The position numbers and the translations under genes were made by a program. A stretch of 64,000 nucleotides of DNA from Pseudomonas rhodesiae (GTDB lineage Bacteria; Pseudomonadota; Gammaproteobacteria; Pseudomonadales; Pseudomonadaceae): positions 372,001 to 436,000 of the forward strand of contig NZ_VFEU01000002.1 in the NCBI RefSeq assembly GCF_007858255.1, in the 5' to 3' direction. Below the pieces are notes generated by a model. The model was not told the origin of the DNA. It saw only the letters and a program-made list of their open reading frames with translations, and made no database searches. How positions within the stretch are numbered: position 1 is the first letter of the stretch; the number at the start of each line of letters is the position of its first letter. Of the stretch, positions 10,620 to 19,199 are shown in pieces.

Positions 10620-11165
10620 TCAGATCTTCGGCGGCCCGGGGTAGCCGCAATGGGCCCAGGACACCGGCTGGAAGTACCAGGCCATGATCACCAGTTTGAG
10701 TAGCGAGCCCTGGCCCATGCGCAGCAGGTTCAGGTAACTGTTTTCCCAGCGCTGTAGAAAGTGGCGGATCTGTTCAGCGCCGGCGTTTTCCCAACTGCCC
10801 CAAATTCCGGTGAGCGGGCCGCGAGTGAGGCCCATGCTCAGCACGTCGAACAATTGCTGGGTGAGCTTGAACATTTCCGGCGACAGGTGCTGCAGACTGA
10901 AGTCGAGTTTTTTCAGAGTGCCGTCGATGCCGCTGGCGACTGCCTGGGCGCTGGCCACGCCCTCCAGTAAGACAGGGATCACCGCGCGCAAAAACGGCAG
11001 ATCGCTATTGCGCAGCATGGCAAAGCCGCTGGCCGGAGTGCTGCTGGAGCAGCCAGTAAGGCTGGCGCCCAGCCCTGCTGTGGCCAGGAAGGCACTGGCG
11101 CACAGGCCGATTTTCAAGACGCCGCGCCGTGACAGCGCGGGGGAATCCGTGAGGCTAGGGTTCAT
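10620..11165 (-). CDS. Tat-signal lipoprotein-like partner of the GMC oxidoreductase
   Basis: A 181-residue protein with an N-terminal twin-arginine motif SRRGVLK at residues 12-18, a hydrophobic stretch, and a lipobox-like LTGC with C39. It may therefore be exported folded by Tat and lipidated. The rest has no domain I recognise with certainty. Its position between an aldehyde dehydrogenase and a GMC oxidoreductase resembles the small subunits that accompany membrane-bound GMC dehydrogenases, so a subunit or electron-transfer anchor is an inference. Gaps of 37 and 28 bp to its neighbours support an operon. Confidence 0.65.
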   Translation of the reverse strand: MNPSLTDSPALSRRGVLKIGLCASAFLATAGLGASLTGCSSSTPASGFAMLRNSDLPFLRAVIPVLLEGVASAQAVASGIDGTLKKLDFSLQHLSPEMFKLTQQLFDVLSMGLTRGPLTGIWGSWENAGAEQIRHFLQRWENSYLNLLRMGQGSLLKLVIMAWYFQPVSWAHCGYPGPPKI

Positions 11166-11193
11166 TGTTGTTGTTATCCCGTAGGTGGCGGAA

Positions 11194-12621
11194 TCAGCGG
11201 ACGAACAGCTTCTGGATCAACTTCTGTATGGACTTGCCGTAGGGCGGGTAGATCAGCTTCGCCGCGTTCAGACGTTGCTTGATCAGCACCCCCTTGGCCT
11301 TGCTGAACGTCAGGAAACCTTCGTGACCGTGGTAGTGGCCCATGCCCGAGGGGCCGATGCCGCCGAACGGCATATCGTCCTGGGCGACGTGCAGCAGGGT
11401 GTCGTTCAGGCACACGCCACCGGAATGGGTTTCGTGCAGCACGCGCTGTTGTTCGCCCTTGTTGTAGCCGAAGTAATACAGCGCCAGCGGGCGAGGCCGT
11501 TGGTTGATGTAGGCAAACGCCTGATCGAGGCCGCGATACGGCACGATCGGCAGCACCGGGCCGAAGATTTCGTCCTGCATCACGGTCATGTCGTCGCTGA
11601 CGTTAAGGAGCAGGCTGTGAGGCATGCGTCGCCCCTGGCCTTGGTCGTACAGCGGAATCAGGGTGGCGCCCTTGTCTGTGGCGTCCTTGACGTACGCGTT
11701 GAGCCTGGCCAGTTGTCGCTCATTGATAATTGCGGTGTAGTCCGGGTTGTCGGCCAGCGTGGGATAAAACCCGCGAACGGCGTTGCTGTAAGCCTCGACA
11801 AACCCCTCGACACGGTCTTCTGGCACCAGCACGTAATCCGGCGCCACGCAGGTCTGCCCGGCGTTCAGCGCTTTGCCGAAGGCGATGCGTTCGGCTGCGT
11901 CCTTGAGCGGTACATCCGTGGAAACGATGGCGGGCGATTTGCCGCCCAGTTCCAGGGTCACCGGCGTGAGGTGTTCCGCCGCCGCGCGCATTACATGCTT
12001 GCCGATACTGGTGGCGCCGGTGAAGAGCAAGTGATCGAAGCGCAGCCGGGAAAACGCGATACCCATGTCGGCCTCGCCGAGCACCACGCACACCAGGTCT
12101 TCGGGGAAAATTCTCGCCAGCAACGTCTTGAGCAATTGCCCGGTGGCCGGCGTGGATTCACTGAGCTTGAGCATGACCCGGTTACCGGCCGCCAACGCGC
12201 CGACCAACGGGCCGATGGCCAGGTACAGCGGGTAGTTCCACGGCACGATGACGCCAACGACCCCCAGCGGCTGATAGATGATTTTGGCTGACGCCGGTTG
12301 GAAGGCAATGCCTACGGCGCGTCGGGAGGGTTTCATCCAACGCTTGAGGTGTTTGCTGGCGTAGTGAATGCCATGCAGGCTGGGCATCAGTTCGGCGAAG
12401 AGGGTTTCGTCGGCACTGCGGTGGCTGAAGTCCTGGCTGATCGCATCGATCAACGCCTGGCGTTCATTGCTGAGCAGATCCCGCAGGGCTTTGAGCCATT
12501 GTTGACGCTGCGCAGCGGGCGGCATGGGATTGGCAGCGTAGGCACGCTGCTGTGCGTCGAACAGACCCTGGAGTTGATCCAGTGCCTGAGAATCTTGCAG
12601 GTAGGCAACGTTGGCAGACAT
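11194..12621 (-). CDS. calB: Coniferyl aldehyde dehydrogenase-type aldehyde dehydrogenase
   Basis: A 475-residue NAD(P)-dependent aldehyde dehydrogenase of the class 3/coniferyl aldehyde type. The catalytic glutamate lies in LELGGKSP near residue 215 and the nucleophilic cysteine in AGQTCVAPD near residue 249. The length is short for the superfamily but normal for this subgroup, whose members often end in a basic hydrophobic tail as here. First gene of a likely three-gene operon with the Tat-signal protein and GMC oxidoreductase. Its promoter region faces a TetR gene and carries an 8-bp-arm palindrome. The symbol rests on subfamily resemblance; true substrate may be another aldehyde. Confidence 0.75.
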   Translation of the reverse strand: MSANVAYLQDSQALDQLQGLFDAQQRAYAANPMPPAAQRQQWLKALRDLLSNERQALIDAISQDFSHRSADETLFAELMPSLHGIHYASKHLKRWMKPSRRAVGIAFQPASAKIIYQPLGVVGVIVPWNYPLYLAIGPLVGALAAGNRVMLKLSESTPATGQLLKTLLARIFPEDLVCVVLGEADMGIAFSRLRFDHLLFTGATSIGKHVMRAAAEHLTPVTLELGGKSPAIVSTDVPLKDAAERIAFGKALNAGQTCVAPDYVLVPEDRVEGFVEAYSNAVRGFYPTLADNPDYTAIINERQLARLNAYVKDATDKGATLIPLYDQGQGRRMPHSLLLNVSDDMTVMQDEIFGPVLPIVPYRGLDQAFAYINQRPRPLALYYFGYNKGEQQRVLHETHSGGVCLNDTLLHVAQDDMPFGGIGPSGMGHYHGHEGFLTFSKAKGVLIKQRLNAAKLIYPPYGKSIQKLIQKLFVR

Positions 12622-12656
12622 GGCGCAGTACCGATTGTTATTGGTCTGCGTGGATT

Positions 12657-12676
12657 TTTAGAGTCATTACTCTAAA
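12657..12676. promoter_or_regulatory. Candidate TetR operator between calB and the regulator
   Basis: TTTAGAGT and ACTCTAAA are perfect 8-bp inverted arms around a 4-base centre. The site is 36 bp upstream of the calB start and 92 bp upstream of the divergent TetR gene. Size and placement fit a TetR-family operator able to control both genes. No binding data can be seen from sequence. Confidence 0.55.
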
Positions 12677-12767
12677 TTGTCAAATAACATTGCAGCAACA
12701 TGATGGATTTATCCAGGCCGGGATAGCCCGTAAGATGCTCCATCCCGTGTATAGAAGCTGATCCCCT

Positions 12768-13439
12768 ATGGCACCACGAGTAAAGACCAGCGAGCGTATT
12801 GTGCAAACCAGCCTGGAGCTTTTTAACCAGCAGGGCGAGCGCAGTATCAGCACCAACCATATCGCCGCCCATATGGAAATTTCGCCGGGCAACCTGTACT
12901 ACCACTTCCCCAACAAGCAGGCGATCATCGCCGTGCTGTTTCGCGAGTACGAAGCGCTGGTGGACAGTTTCCTGCGTCCGCCCCAAGGGCGTGCGATGCA
13001 GGTGGAGGATAAGCGTTTCTACCTGCAAGCCGTATTGGCCGGCATGTGGCGCTACCGTTTCCTGCACCGCGACCTTGAGCACCTGCTGGAAAGCGACCCG
13101 GAATTGGCCACTGGCTATCGGCGTTTTTCCCAGCGTTGCCTGATCCAGGGCGGCGCTATCTACCAGGGGTTTGTCGATGCCGGCATTCTCAATATGGACC
13201 CGGTGCAAACCGAAGCCCTGACCCTGAATGCCTGGATTATCCTCACGTCCTGGGTGCGTTTTTTGTGCACCACCAATGAGAATTCTGCCCATCTGAGTGC
13301 CGAAGCGATCAAGCGCGGGGTGTATCAGGTGCTGGTGCTGGAGGCCGGCTTCGTCACGCCCCAGGCGAAAGACGCGGTGGACGCACTGTTCAAAGAATTT
13401 TACGTGCCATTGAATCAGGCACTGGAAGAAGTGAAGTAG
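12768..13439 (+). CDS. TetR-family transcriptional regulator
   Basis: A 223-residue regulator. The N-terminal helix-turn-helix lies at about residues 10-57 and includes STNHIAAHMEISPGNLYYHFPNK, the family signature. The C-terminal ligand domain is longer than in many TetR proteins and resembles the group that responds to lipid-like or hydrophobic ligands. Divergent from the calB operon, so it most likely represses that operon and itself. The ligand is unknown, though an aldehyde, alcohol or fatty substrate of the divergent enzymes would make sense. Confidence 0.85.
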   Translation: MAPRVKTSERIVQTSLELFNQQGERSISTNHIAAHMEISPGNLYYHFPNKQAIIAVLFREYEALVDSFLRPPQGRAMQVEDKRFYLQAVLAGMWRYRFLHRDLEHLLESDPELATGYRRFSQRCLIQGGAIYQGFVDAGILNMDPVQTEALTLNAWIILTSWVRFLCTTNENSAHLSAEAIKRGVYQVLVLEAGFVTPQAKDAVDALFKEFYVPLNQALEEVK

Positions 13440-13472
13440 GCCTTTTCTCGAATCTGTTTACAGGAGTCCGCC

Positions 13473-14327
13473 ATGCCGCTTGCCCAACTGATCAGCCCCC
13501 AGCAATTGGCCGAGCGCCGCAAGGCCGGAGGTTTGGTAATCCTGGATTGCCGTTTCGCCCTGGAAGACCCGGAATACGGGCGTTGCAGCTATGCCGAAGG
13601 CCATATCGAGGGCGCGCAATATGCCGATCTTGAGCGCCACCTCAGCGGTCCGGTGGTAAAAGGCGTGACCGGCCGCCACCCTTTACCGGCGGCGGACACC
13701 TTCGCCGAGCAACTGCGGGCCTGGGGCATCAGTGCCGACACCGATGTTGTGCTGTACGACGACGGCCCCGGCGCTTATGCCGCGCGGGCATGGTGGCTGC
13801 TGGCCTGGCTGGGCAAGCGCGACGGCGTATCCATTCTGGATGGCGGCCTCAAGGCTTGGCACAGCGCCGGGTTCCCATTGAGCCTTGACGTGCCGGTAAC
13901 CGAGCCGGGGAGCTTTGTCGGCCAGCCGGACAATCATCTGCTGCTGGACGCCGAACACCTGCAAAAACGCCTGGGCCAGCCGGGCATGACCTTGATCGAT
14001 GCTCGCGCACCCGCGCGTTTTCGCGGCGAAGTCGAACCCATCGACCCAATTGCCGGGCATATTCCCGGCTCGCAGTGCGCGGCATTCAATGAAAACCTCG
14101 GCAGCGACGGGCGCTTTCTGCCGGCCGAACAACTCAAGCAACGCTTCGCTGCGCAGTTGCAGGGGCGCTCGCCGGAAGAACTGGTGGCCTATTGCGGTTC
14201 GGGAGTGACGGCGTGCCACAACCTGTTCGCCCTGAGCCTGGCAGGTTATCCACTGGGTAAGTTGTATGCGGGGTCGTGGAGCGAGTGGATCACCGATTCG
14301 AAGCGGGCGATTGCTACGGGCGATTGA
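13473..14327 (+). CDS. sseA: 3-mercaptopyruvate/thiosulfate sulfurtransferase
   Basis: A 284-residue protein with tandem rhodanese domains (about 1-140 and 155-280). The active-site cysteine is in the C-terminal CGSGVTA loop near residue 242, a sequence typical of 3-mercaptopyruvate sulfurtransferases rather than CRKGVT-type rhodaneses. It probably transfers sulfane sulfur to cyanide or thiols in the cytoplasm; there is no signal peptide. An AGGAG ribosome site supports the start. It follows the TetR gene by 33 bp on the same strand but a functional link is not evident. Confidence 0.85.
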   Translation: MPLAQLISPQQLAERRKAGGLVILDCRFALEDPEYGRCSYAEGHIEGAQYADLERHLSGPVVKGVTGRHPLPAADTFAEQLRAWGISADTDVVLYDDGPGAYAARAWWLLAWLGKRDGVSILDGGLKAWHSAGFPLSLDVPVTEPGSFVGQPDNHLLLDAEHLQKRLGQPGMTLIDARAPARFRGEVEPIDPIAGHIPGSQCAAFNENLGSDGRFLPAEQLKQRFAAQLQGRSPEELVAYCGSGVTACHNLFALSLAGYPLGKLYAGSWSEWITDSKRAIATGD

Positions 14328-14339
14328 TCGCACACTCGT

Positions 14340-15335
14340 TCAGCCGTGCTGGGCCAATAGCCATTGGGGGATTCGACGCTCCAGGTAGTAGCCGGGGCGT
14401 TTCAGTGAGCCATCGACAAAGCCCACATGGCCACCCTTGGTCGTTAGCTCAAACTCGGTGCAATCCGATAGCTCGCTGGCCTCAGGCAAGCTATGGGCAA
14501 ACACGAACGGGTCGTCGGCGGCCTGGATAATCAGGGTTGGGGTGCGGATGCCGCCCAGATAGTAACGGCTCGACGCCCGGCGGTAATAATCCTCGGCACT
14601 CAGAAAACCGTGCAGCGGCGCGGTGACCCGGCCGTCAAAGTCCCAAAACGTATGCATCTTTTCCAGCGAGCCGAGGGCCTCCAGGGTTTTCAGTCCCTCC
14701 ACCTGGCCATCCTGTAGGAAGCGGCGTTGCTTGACGCGGATATACGCCAGCATCTCGCGCATGAAGTGTTTCTGATACACCCGCGAAAACCCCAACCCGA
14801 TGCGATCGGCGCACTGATCCAGGCGAAACGGCACCGACACCGCCGCTGCGCCTTGCAAGCCGGACATTTCCCCCGTTTCCCCCAAATGCTTGAGCAACAC
14901 ATTGCCCCCCAGCGAGTAACCCACCGCGTACAAGGGCGCCAACGGTCGCTTGGTGCGCAGGTGCGTAATGGTCGCCGCGAGGTCTTCGCTGGCGCCGGAG
15001 TGATAGCTGCGCGCCAATAGGTTCGGCTCGCCGGAGCAGCCCCGCCAGTTCAGCGCGACGCTGGCCCAGCCCTGGCCGGCGAGGACTTTCTGCAAGCCCG
15101 CGACATAGGGGGAGTTGGATGAGCCGGTCAACCCATGCAGCACCAGCACCAGCGGCACGTGTGCGTCGTGAGGGCCATGCCAGTCAAGGTCGAGAAAGTC
15201 GCCGTCGTCCAGCCACAGGCGCTCGCGTTGGCGCTCAATATGCGTTGTGGGGCGCAACAGCGGCCCCCACAGTGTTTGCAGGTGGGGGTTGCCGAGGCCG
15301 AAGGCGGGGGTGAACAGGTGGGAGGTCGGTGTCAT
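14340..15335 (-). CDS. Alpha/beta hydrolase, YheT family
   Basis: A 331-residue alpha/beta-hydrolase. The nucleophile elbow is VGYSLGGN, the oxyanion segment LHGLTGSSNS precedes it, and late AADDPFV and GGHVGFVDG segments supply the acid and the catalytic histidine. The N-terminal GLGNPHLQTLWGPL segment is diagnostic of the YheT/EMB8 family. The start at 15335 gives the conserved N terminus; an in-frame start 36 bp upstream would add unconserved residues. Physiological substrate is not known. Convergent with the sulfurtransferase gene. Confidence 0.85.
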   Translation of the reverse strand: MTPTSHLFTPAFGLGNPHLQTLWGPLLRPTTHIERQRERLWLDDGDFLDLDWHGPHDAHVPLVLVLHGLTGSSNSPYVAGLQKVLAGQGWASVALNWRGCSGEPNLLARSYHSGASEDLAATITHLRTKRPLAPLYAVGYSLGGNVLLKHLGETGEMSGLQGAAAVSVPFRLDQCADRIGLGFSRVYQKHFMREMLAYIRVKQRRFLQDGQVEGLKTLEALGSLEKMHTFWDFDGRVTAPLHGFLSAEDYYRRASSRYYLGGIRTPTLIIQAADDPFVFAHSLPEASELSDCTEFELTTKGGHVGFVDGSLKRPGYYLERRIPQWLLAQHG

Positions 15336-15348
15336 GAAACTCTCAGTC

Positions 15349-15370
15349 TGTGGCGAGCCTGCCCGCCACA
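15349..15370. repeat. Short REP-like inverted repeat
   Basis: TGTGGCG and CGCCACA arms surround AGCCTGCC. The sequence resembles a further Pseudomonas REP class with a TGTGGCGAGC start. It lies in the 57-bp gap between rsmD and the YheT gene on the minus strand. Confidence 0.45.
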
Positions 15371-15392
15371 AGAATCCGCGTGCTGAAAAGCA

Positions 15393-16010
15393 TTAAGCGC
15401 CGCTTTCGACCAACCGATGCCACAACGCGTAAAACACCCGCCCGGATTTTTGCTCCCGATGCAGGCGCCATGCGCCAGGCAGGCCCAGGGTAGAGGGTGC
15501 GGTTTCGCTTTCAGTGTAGATCCACGCATCGGCTGCCAGCCATTGGCGCTCTTCCAGCAGCGCACACACGGCGGGCAACAGGTTCTGGTTGAACGGTGGG
15601 TCGAGGAATACCACGTCGTATTCGCTGGCGGGCTGGGTTTCCAGATAGCGCAGGGCGTCGGCGGTTTGCACCTGACCATTGGTGCAGCGCAGGGTGCCCA
15701 GATGCTCCTTGAGGCTGGACACCGCGACGTTGCTGGCGTCCAGCGCCTGGGCCTGGGCGGCGCCACGGGACAACGCTTCCAGGAACAACGCGCCGCTGCC
15801 GGCGAATGGGTCCAGCACCTTGGCCCCGCCGATGTACGGCGCGAGCCAGTTGAACAGGGTTTCGCGCACGCGATCCGGTGTTGGGCGCAGGCCCACCACG
15901 TCGGGGAAGCTCAGCTTGCGGCTGCCCCACTCACCGCCAATGATGCGCAGTTGGCCCACACCGTTATGTACGTTGTGGACAGGTTTTTTCGGGCGAGATG
16001 AACTGGCCAT
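15393..16010 (-). CDS. rsmD: 16S rRNA (guanine966-N2)-methyltransferase
   Basis: A 205-residue SAM-dependent methyltransferase. The N-terminal RIIGGEWGSRKLSFP segment, motif I VLDPFAGSGALFLEAL, and catalytic motif IV DPPFNQN are all present. The family methylates G966 of 16S rRNA on the assembled small subunit. Length fits the usual size of about 200. Its ATG overlaps the preceding M16 stop by one base, indicating translational coupling with the two M16 genes upstream. Confidence 0.93.
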   Translation of the reverse strand: MASSSRPKKPVHNVHNGVGQLRIIGGEWGSRKLSFPDVVGLRPTPDRVRETLFNWLAPYIGGAKVLDPFAGSGALFLEALSRGAAQAQALDASNVAVSSLKEHLGTLRCTNGQVQTADALRYLETQPASEYDVVFLDPPFNQNLLPAVCALLEERQWLAADAWIYTESETAPSTLGLPGAWRLHREQKSGRVFYALWHRLVESGA

Positions 16011-17500
16011 TAATGCTCCGGGACCCCGAGCGGCTGCTCGGCGGGTTTATCAGTAGGGGGCGGTAGTGGCTTCTGCGCAATGGTCGGGCCGGCGGTCACG
16101 ATGACCATCTTGTCGGCGCTCAAGTGTTTGTTCAGCGCAGCCTTGACCTGCTCTACGGTCAAAGCCTGGGATTGTTTCATGAAATCTTCCAGATAGCTCA
16201 GCGGCAGGTTGTAGAAACCCATCGCCCCCAACTGGCCGACGATATCGGCGTTGCTCGCGGTCGAGAGCGGGAAGCTGCCGGCCAGCTCGCGCTTGGCGTC
16301 ATCCAGCTCCTTCTGGGTCGGGCCGGTCTTGAGGTAATCGGCCAGCACTTGCTCCACCAGACGCAGGGTGCCGCCGCTCATTTCGGCGCGGGTCTGCAGG
16401 TTGATCATGAACGGGCCACGCACCTGCATCGGCGAGAAACCGGAGTACACGCCATAGGTCAGGCCGCGCTTCTCGCGTACTTCGCTCATCAAGCGTGTGC
16501 CGAAACCGCCGCCACCGAGGATCTGGTTGCCCAGGGACAAGGCTGCGTAGTCCGGGTCGGCGCGGTCGATGCCCAGTTGGGCGAACAGCAGGTGAGTCTG
16601 CTTGGAAGGGAACTCGATATGGCTCAGGCCGGCCTTGGGCTCGGTGGGCTGGGCGATCTTCGGGAGGGCAGGGCCCTTGGGCAGCGAGGCGGACACCTTG
16701 GCGGTCATGGCTTCGGCTTCGGGGCGGGACAAGTCGCCCACTACCGCAATCACCGCATTGCCGGCGGCATAAGCTTTGGCGTGAAAGGCCTGCAACTGCG
16801 CCAGGGTGATGTTCGGCACGCTTTCTGGCGTGCCTTCACTGGCATGGGCATACGGATGATTGCCATATAGACGCTTGAACAATTCAAGGCTCGCCAGTTT
16901 GGCGGGGTTCTGCTTCTGATACTCGAAACCGGCGAGGATCTGGTTCTTGATGCGCGCCAGGGAATCGGCCGGGAAAGTCGGTTGACCGATCACCTGATCG
17001 AATAGCGCCAGGGCTGCATCGCGCTTGGCACTGTCGCTGAGGCTGCGCAGGGACACCAGCGCCATGTCGCGGTAGGCGCCATTGCCGAAGTCGGCACCCA
17101 GGCCTTCAAAACCACTGGCGATCTGGCTGACATCCTTGCCCGGCACGCCTTCGTTAAGCATGGCGTTGGTCATCAGCGCCAGGCCGGGTACATCGCCGTC
17201 CTGGCTGCTGCCGGCGGCGAACAGGATGCGCATGTCGAACATGGGCAGTTCATGGGCTTCGACGAACAGCACTTTGGCGCCTTCGGCGGTGGTCCAGGTC
17301 TGCACATCCAGCTTGCGGTTGGTCGGCGCCTTGCCGTCCAGTTCTGCCAGGGATTGCAGCTTGTTGGCCGATTGCGCTTGATCCAGCGCCTGACTGGCCA
17401 CGGACTCGCTGGGGCGCAGGAAGTACACGGCGCTTGCGGCGATCAAGGTGACGGCGATCAGGCCGGGCAGAATCAGACGGCTGCTTTTGCGATCACTCAT
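16010..17500 (-). CDS. M16-family peptidase-like protein without zinc motif
   Basis: A 496-residue insulinase-superfamily protein. An N-terminal hydrophobic segment (about residues 10-32) acts as a signal or membrane anchor. In the N-terminal M16 domain, the position where HxxEH would lie reads as NAMLNEG, so zinc-binding residues are missing and the protein is probably non-catalytic. It overlaps the active paralogue at 17493-17500 by 8 bases, so the two are likely made together as a heterodimeric periplasmic or inner-membrane peptidase, like mitochondrial processing peptidase subunits. Target protein unknown. Confidence 0.85.
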   Translation of the reverse strand: MSDRKSSRLILPGLIAVTLIAASAVYFLRPSESVASQALDQAQSANKLQSLAELDGKAPTNRKLDVQTWTTAEGAKVLFVEAHELPMFDMRILFAAGSSQDGDVPGLALMTNAMLNEGVPGKDVSQIASGFEGLGADFGNGAYRDMALVSLRSLSDSAKRDAALALFDQVIGQPTFPADSLARIKNQILAGFEYQKQNPAKLASLELFKRLYGNHPYAHASEGTPESVPNITLAQLQAFHAKAYAAGNAVIAVVGDLSRPEAEAMTAKVSASLPKGPALPKIAQPTEPKAGLSHIEFPSKQTHLLFAQLGIDRADPDYAALSLGNQILGGGGFGTRLMSEVREKRGLTYGVYSGFSPMQVRGPFMINLQTRAEMSGGTLRLVEQVLADYLKTGPTQKELDDAKRELAGSFPLSTASNADIVGQLGAMGFYNLPLSYLEDFMKQSQALTVEQVKAALNKHLSADKMVIVTAGPTIAQKPLPPPTDKPAEQPLGVPEH

Positions 17501-18848
17501 GAGCGGTCTCCTCGGGCAGAACATGGGCGACGCTCAAACGTTCGCGGGTGAAGTAGGTGCGGGCGGCTTTCTGGATGTCTTGCGGGGTCACGCTTTGCAG
17601 GTCGGCGAGTTCGCTGTCCATGAGTTTCCATGACAGCCCCACCGTCTCCAGGGAGCCGATGGCCGTGGCCTGGCTGGTGATGGAGTCCCGCTGATAGACC
17701 AGGCCGGCGATGACCTGGGCACGGATGCGTTCCAGTTCTTCAGCGGTCGGCGGTTTGGCTTTCAATTCGTCCAGCAGGCGCCACAGGCCGGCCTCGGCTT
17801 GGGCGATGGTCTTTTTCTTCTGCTGGTTCGGCGTGGCCGAGAGGGTGAACAGGGTGTCGCCACGGGTATAGGCGTCGTAATTGGTAGAGGCGGCGGATAC
17901 CAGCTCTTCACCACGTTCCAATTGCTCGGAAATACGCGCGCTATAGCCGCCATCCAGCAGAGCCGAGATCAGGCGCAGGGCCTGCACCGAGCGTTTGTCT
18001 TCGGCAGTGGCGAGGCCGGGTACGTTGAAGCCGAGGATTACGCTTGGCAGTTGGGTCTGCACGCGCATTGTCAGCAGGCGCTCGCCGGGTTCGGCCAGCT
18101 CCATGGGGATCTTGGCCGGTGGCACGTCACGTTTGGGGATCGGGCCGAAGTAGCGCTGGGCCAGGTTCTTCACCTCGTCCGGGGTCACGTCGCCGACCAC
18201 CACGAGGGTGGCGTTGTTGGGCACATACCAGGATTGGTACCAGTGGCGCAGCTCCTCGACCTTCATGCGTTCCAGGTCCGCCATCCAGCCGATGGTCGGC
18301 GTGTGATAGCCGCTGGCCGGGAAAGCCATCGCCTTGAAGCGTTCGAAGGCTTTTGACATCGGGTTGTCGTCGGTACGCAGACGGCGCTCTTCCTTGATGA
18401 CCTCGATCTCGCGGCTGAACTCATCGGCCGGCAAGCGCAGGCTGGCCATGCGGTCCGCTTCCAACTCGAAGGCAACGCCCAGGCGGTCGCGGGCCAGTAC
18501 TTGGTAGTAGGCGGTGTAGTCGTCGCTGGTGAACGCATTTTCTTCGGCGCCGAGGTCGCGCAGGATCAGCGAGGCTTCGCCCGGGCCGACCTTGGCGCTG
18601 CCCTTGAACATCATGTGCTCCAGAGCGTGGGACAAACCGGTCTGGCCCGGGGTTTCATAGCTTGAGCCGACCTTGTACCAAACCTGGGAAACCACCACCG
18701 GCGCGCGATGGTCTTCGCGTACGACCACCTTGAGGCCGTTATCGAGGGTGAATTCATGGGTCGGTTGTGGATCGGCAGCCAAAGCTGAAAGAGGCAGACA
18801 AACTGTGCTGAACAGCAGGCCTGCGGCGCGGCGGGCGAGAGCATTCAT
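17493..18848 (-). CDS. M16-family zinc metallopeptidase
   Basis: A 451-residue secreted peptidase. The signal peptide runs from MNALARRAAG to LSALAA (residues 1-24). The inverted zinc motif HALEH (HxxEH) near residue 65, followed by the downstream glutamate region, marks it as the active member. The start was set at the signal peptide because 30 upstream in-frame residues lack similarity to an export signal. First gene of an M16-M16-rsmD transcription unit divergent from ftsY. Confidence 0.88.
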   Translation of the reverse strand: MNALARRAAGLLFSTVCLPLSALAADPQPTHEFTLDNGLKVVVREDHRAPVVVSQVWYKVGSSYETPGQTGLSHALEHMMFKGSAKVGPGEASLILRDLGAEENAFTSDDYTAYYQVLARDRLGVAFELEADRMASLRLPADEFSREIEVIKEERRLRTDDNPMSKAFERFKAMAFPASGYHTPTIGWMADLERMKVEELRHWYQSWYVPNNATLVVVGDVTPDEVKNLAQRYFGPIPKRDVPPAKIPMELAEPGERLLTMRVQTQLPSVILGFNVPGLATAEDKRSVQALRLISALLDGGYSARISEQLERGEELVSAASTNYDAYTRGDTLFTLSATPNQQKKKTIAQAEAGLWRLLDELKAKPPTAEELERIRAQVIAGLVYQRDSITSQATAIGSLETVGLSWKLMDSELADLQSVTPQDIQKAARTYFTRERLSVAHVLPEETAHE

Positions 18849-19199
18849 TCGTTTTTTAACCTGTTGGGCGGCCCGCTTGGTCTTAGCGTCGGCGGGCGAG
18901 GAGGTGCTAGGATACTGATCCGATTTAACGACGGCCACGGCTATCAGGCTCGGGGTGCTTACGACGCCTCGTATGCAGCCGTAGGAATCATGGAATAAAC
19001 AGTGGTTTTCCCTGACGTTATTCTATTTTTCGCCGATTTTGTGTCGCTAAAGCCCTGTATTGAATCGTTTTCCTGAGGCTTTATTTGGCCTTACAAAATG
19101 TTGCGCATGAACAAGCGGGCGTTAAAGCAGTCTGTTCTGCATCGAATTTTATTTACCGAGGCGCCCTGGCGCGTCGCTACTTTGAGATAGCCGTCCTCC
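18849..19199. other. Divergent intergenic region between the M16 operon and ftsY
   Basis: This 351-bp stretch must hold the promoters for both directions. It is AT-richer in its centre, around 19010-19110. I could not assign confident -35/-10 pairs, and no REP, tRNA or conserved small ORF is evident. The ftsY start at 19200 has no strong Shine-Dalgarno sequence. Confidence 0.5.
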
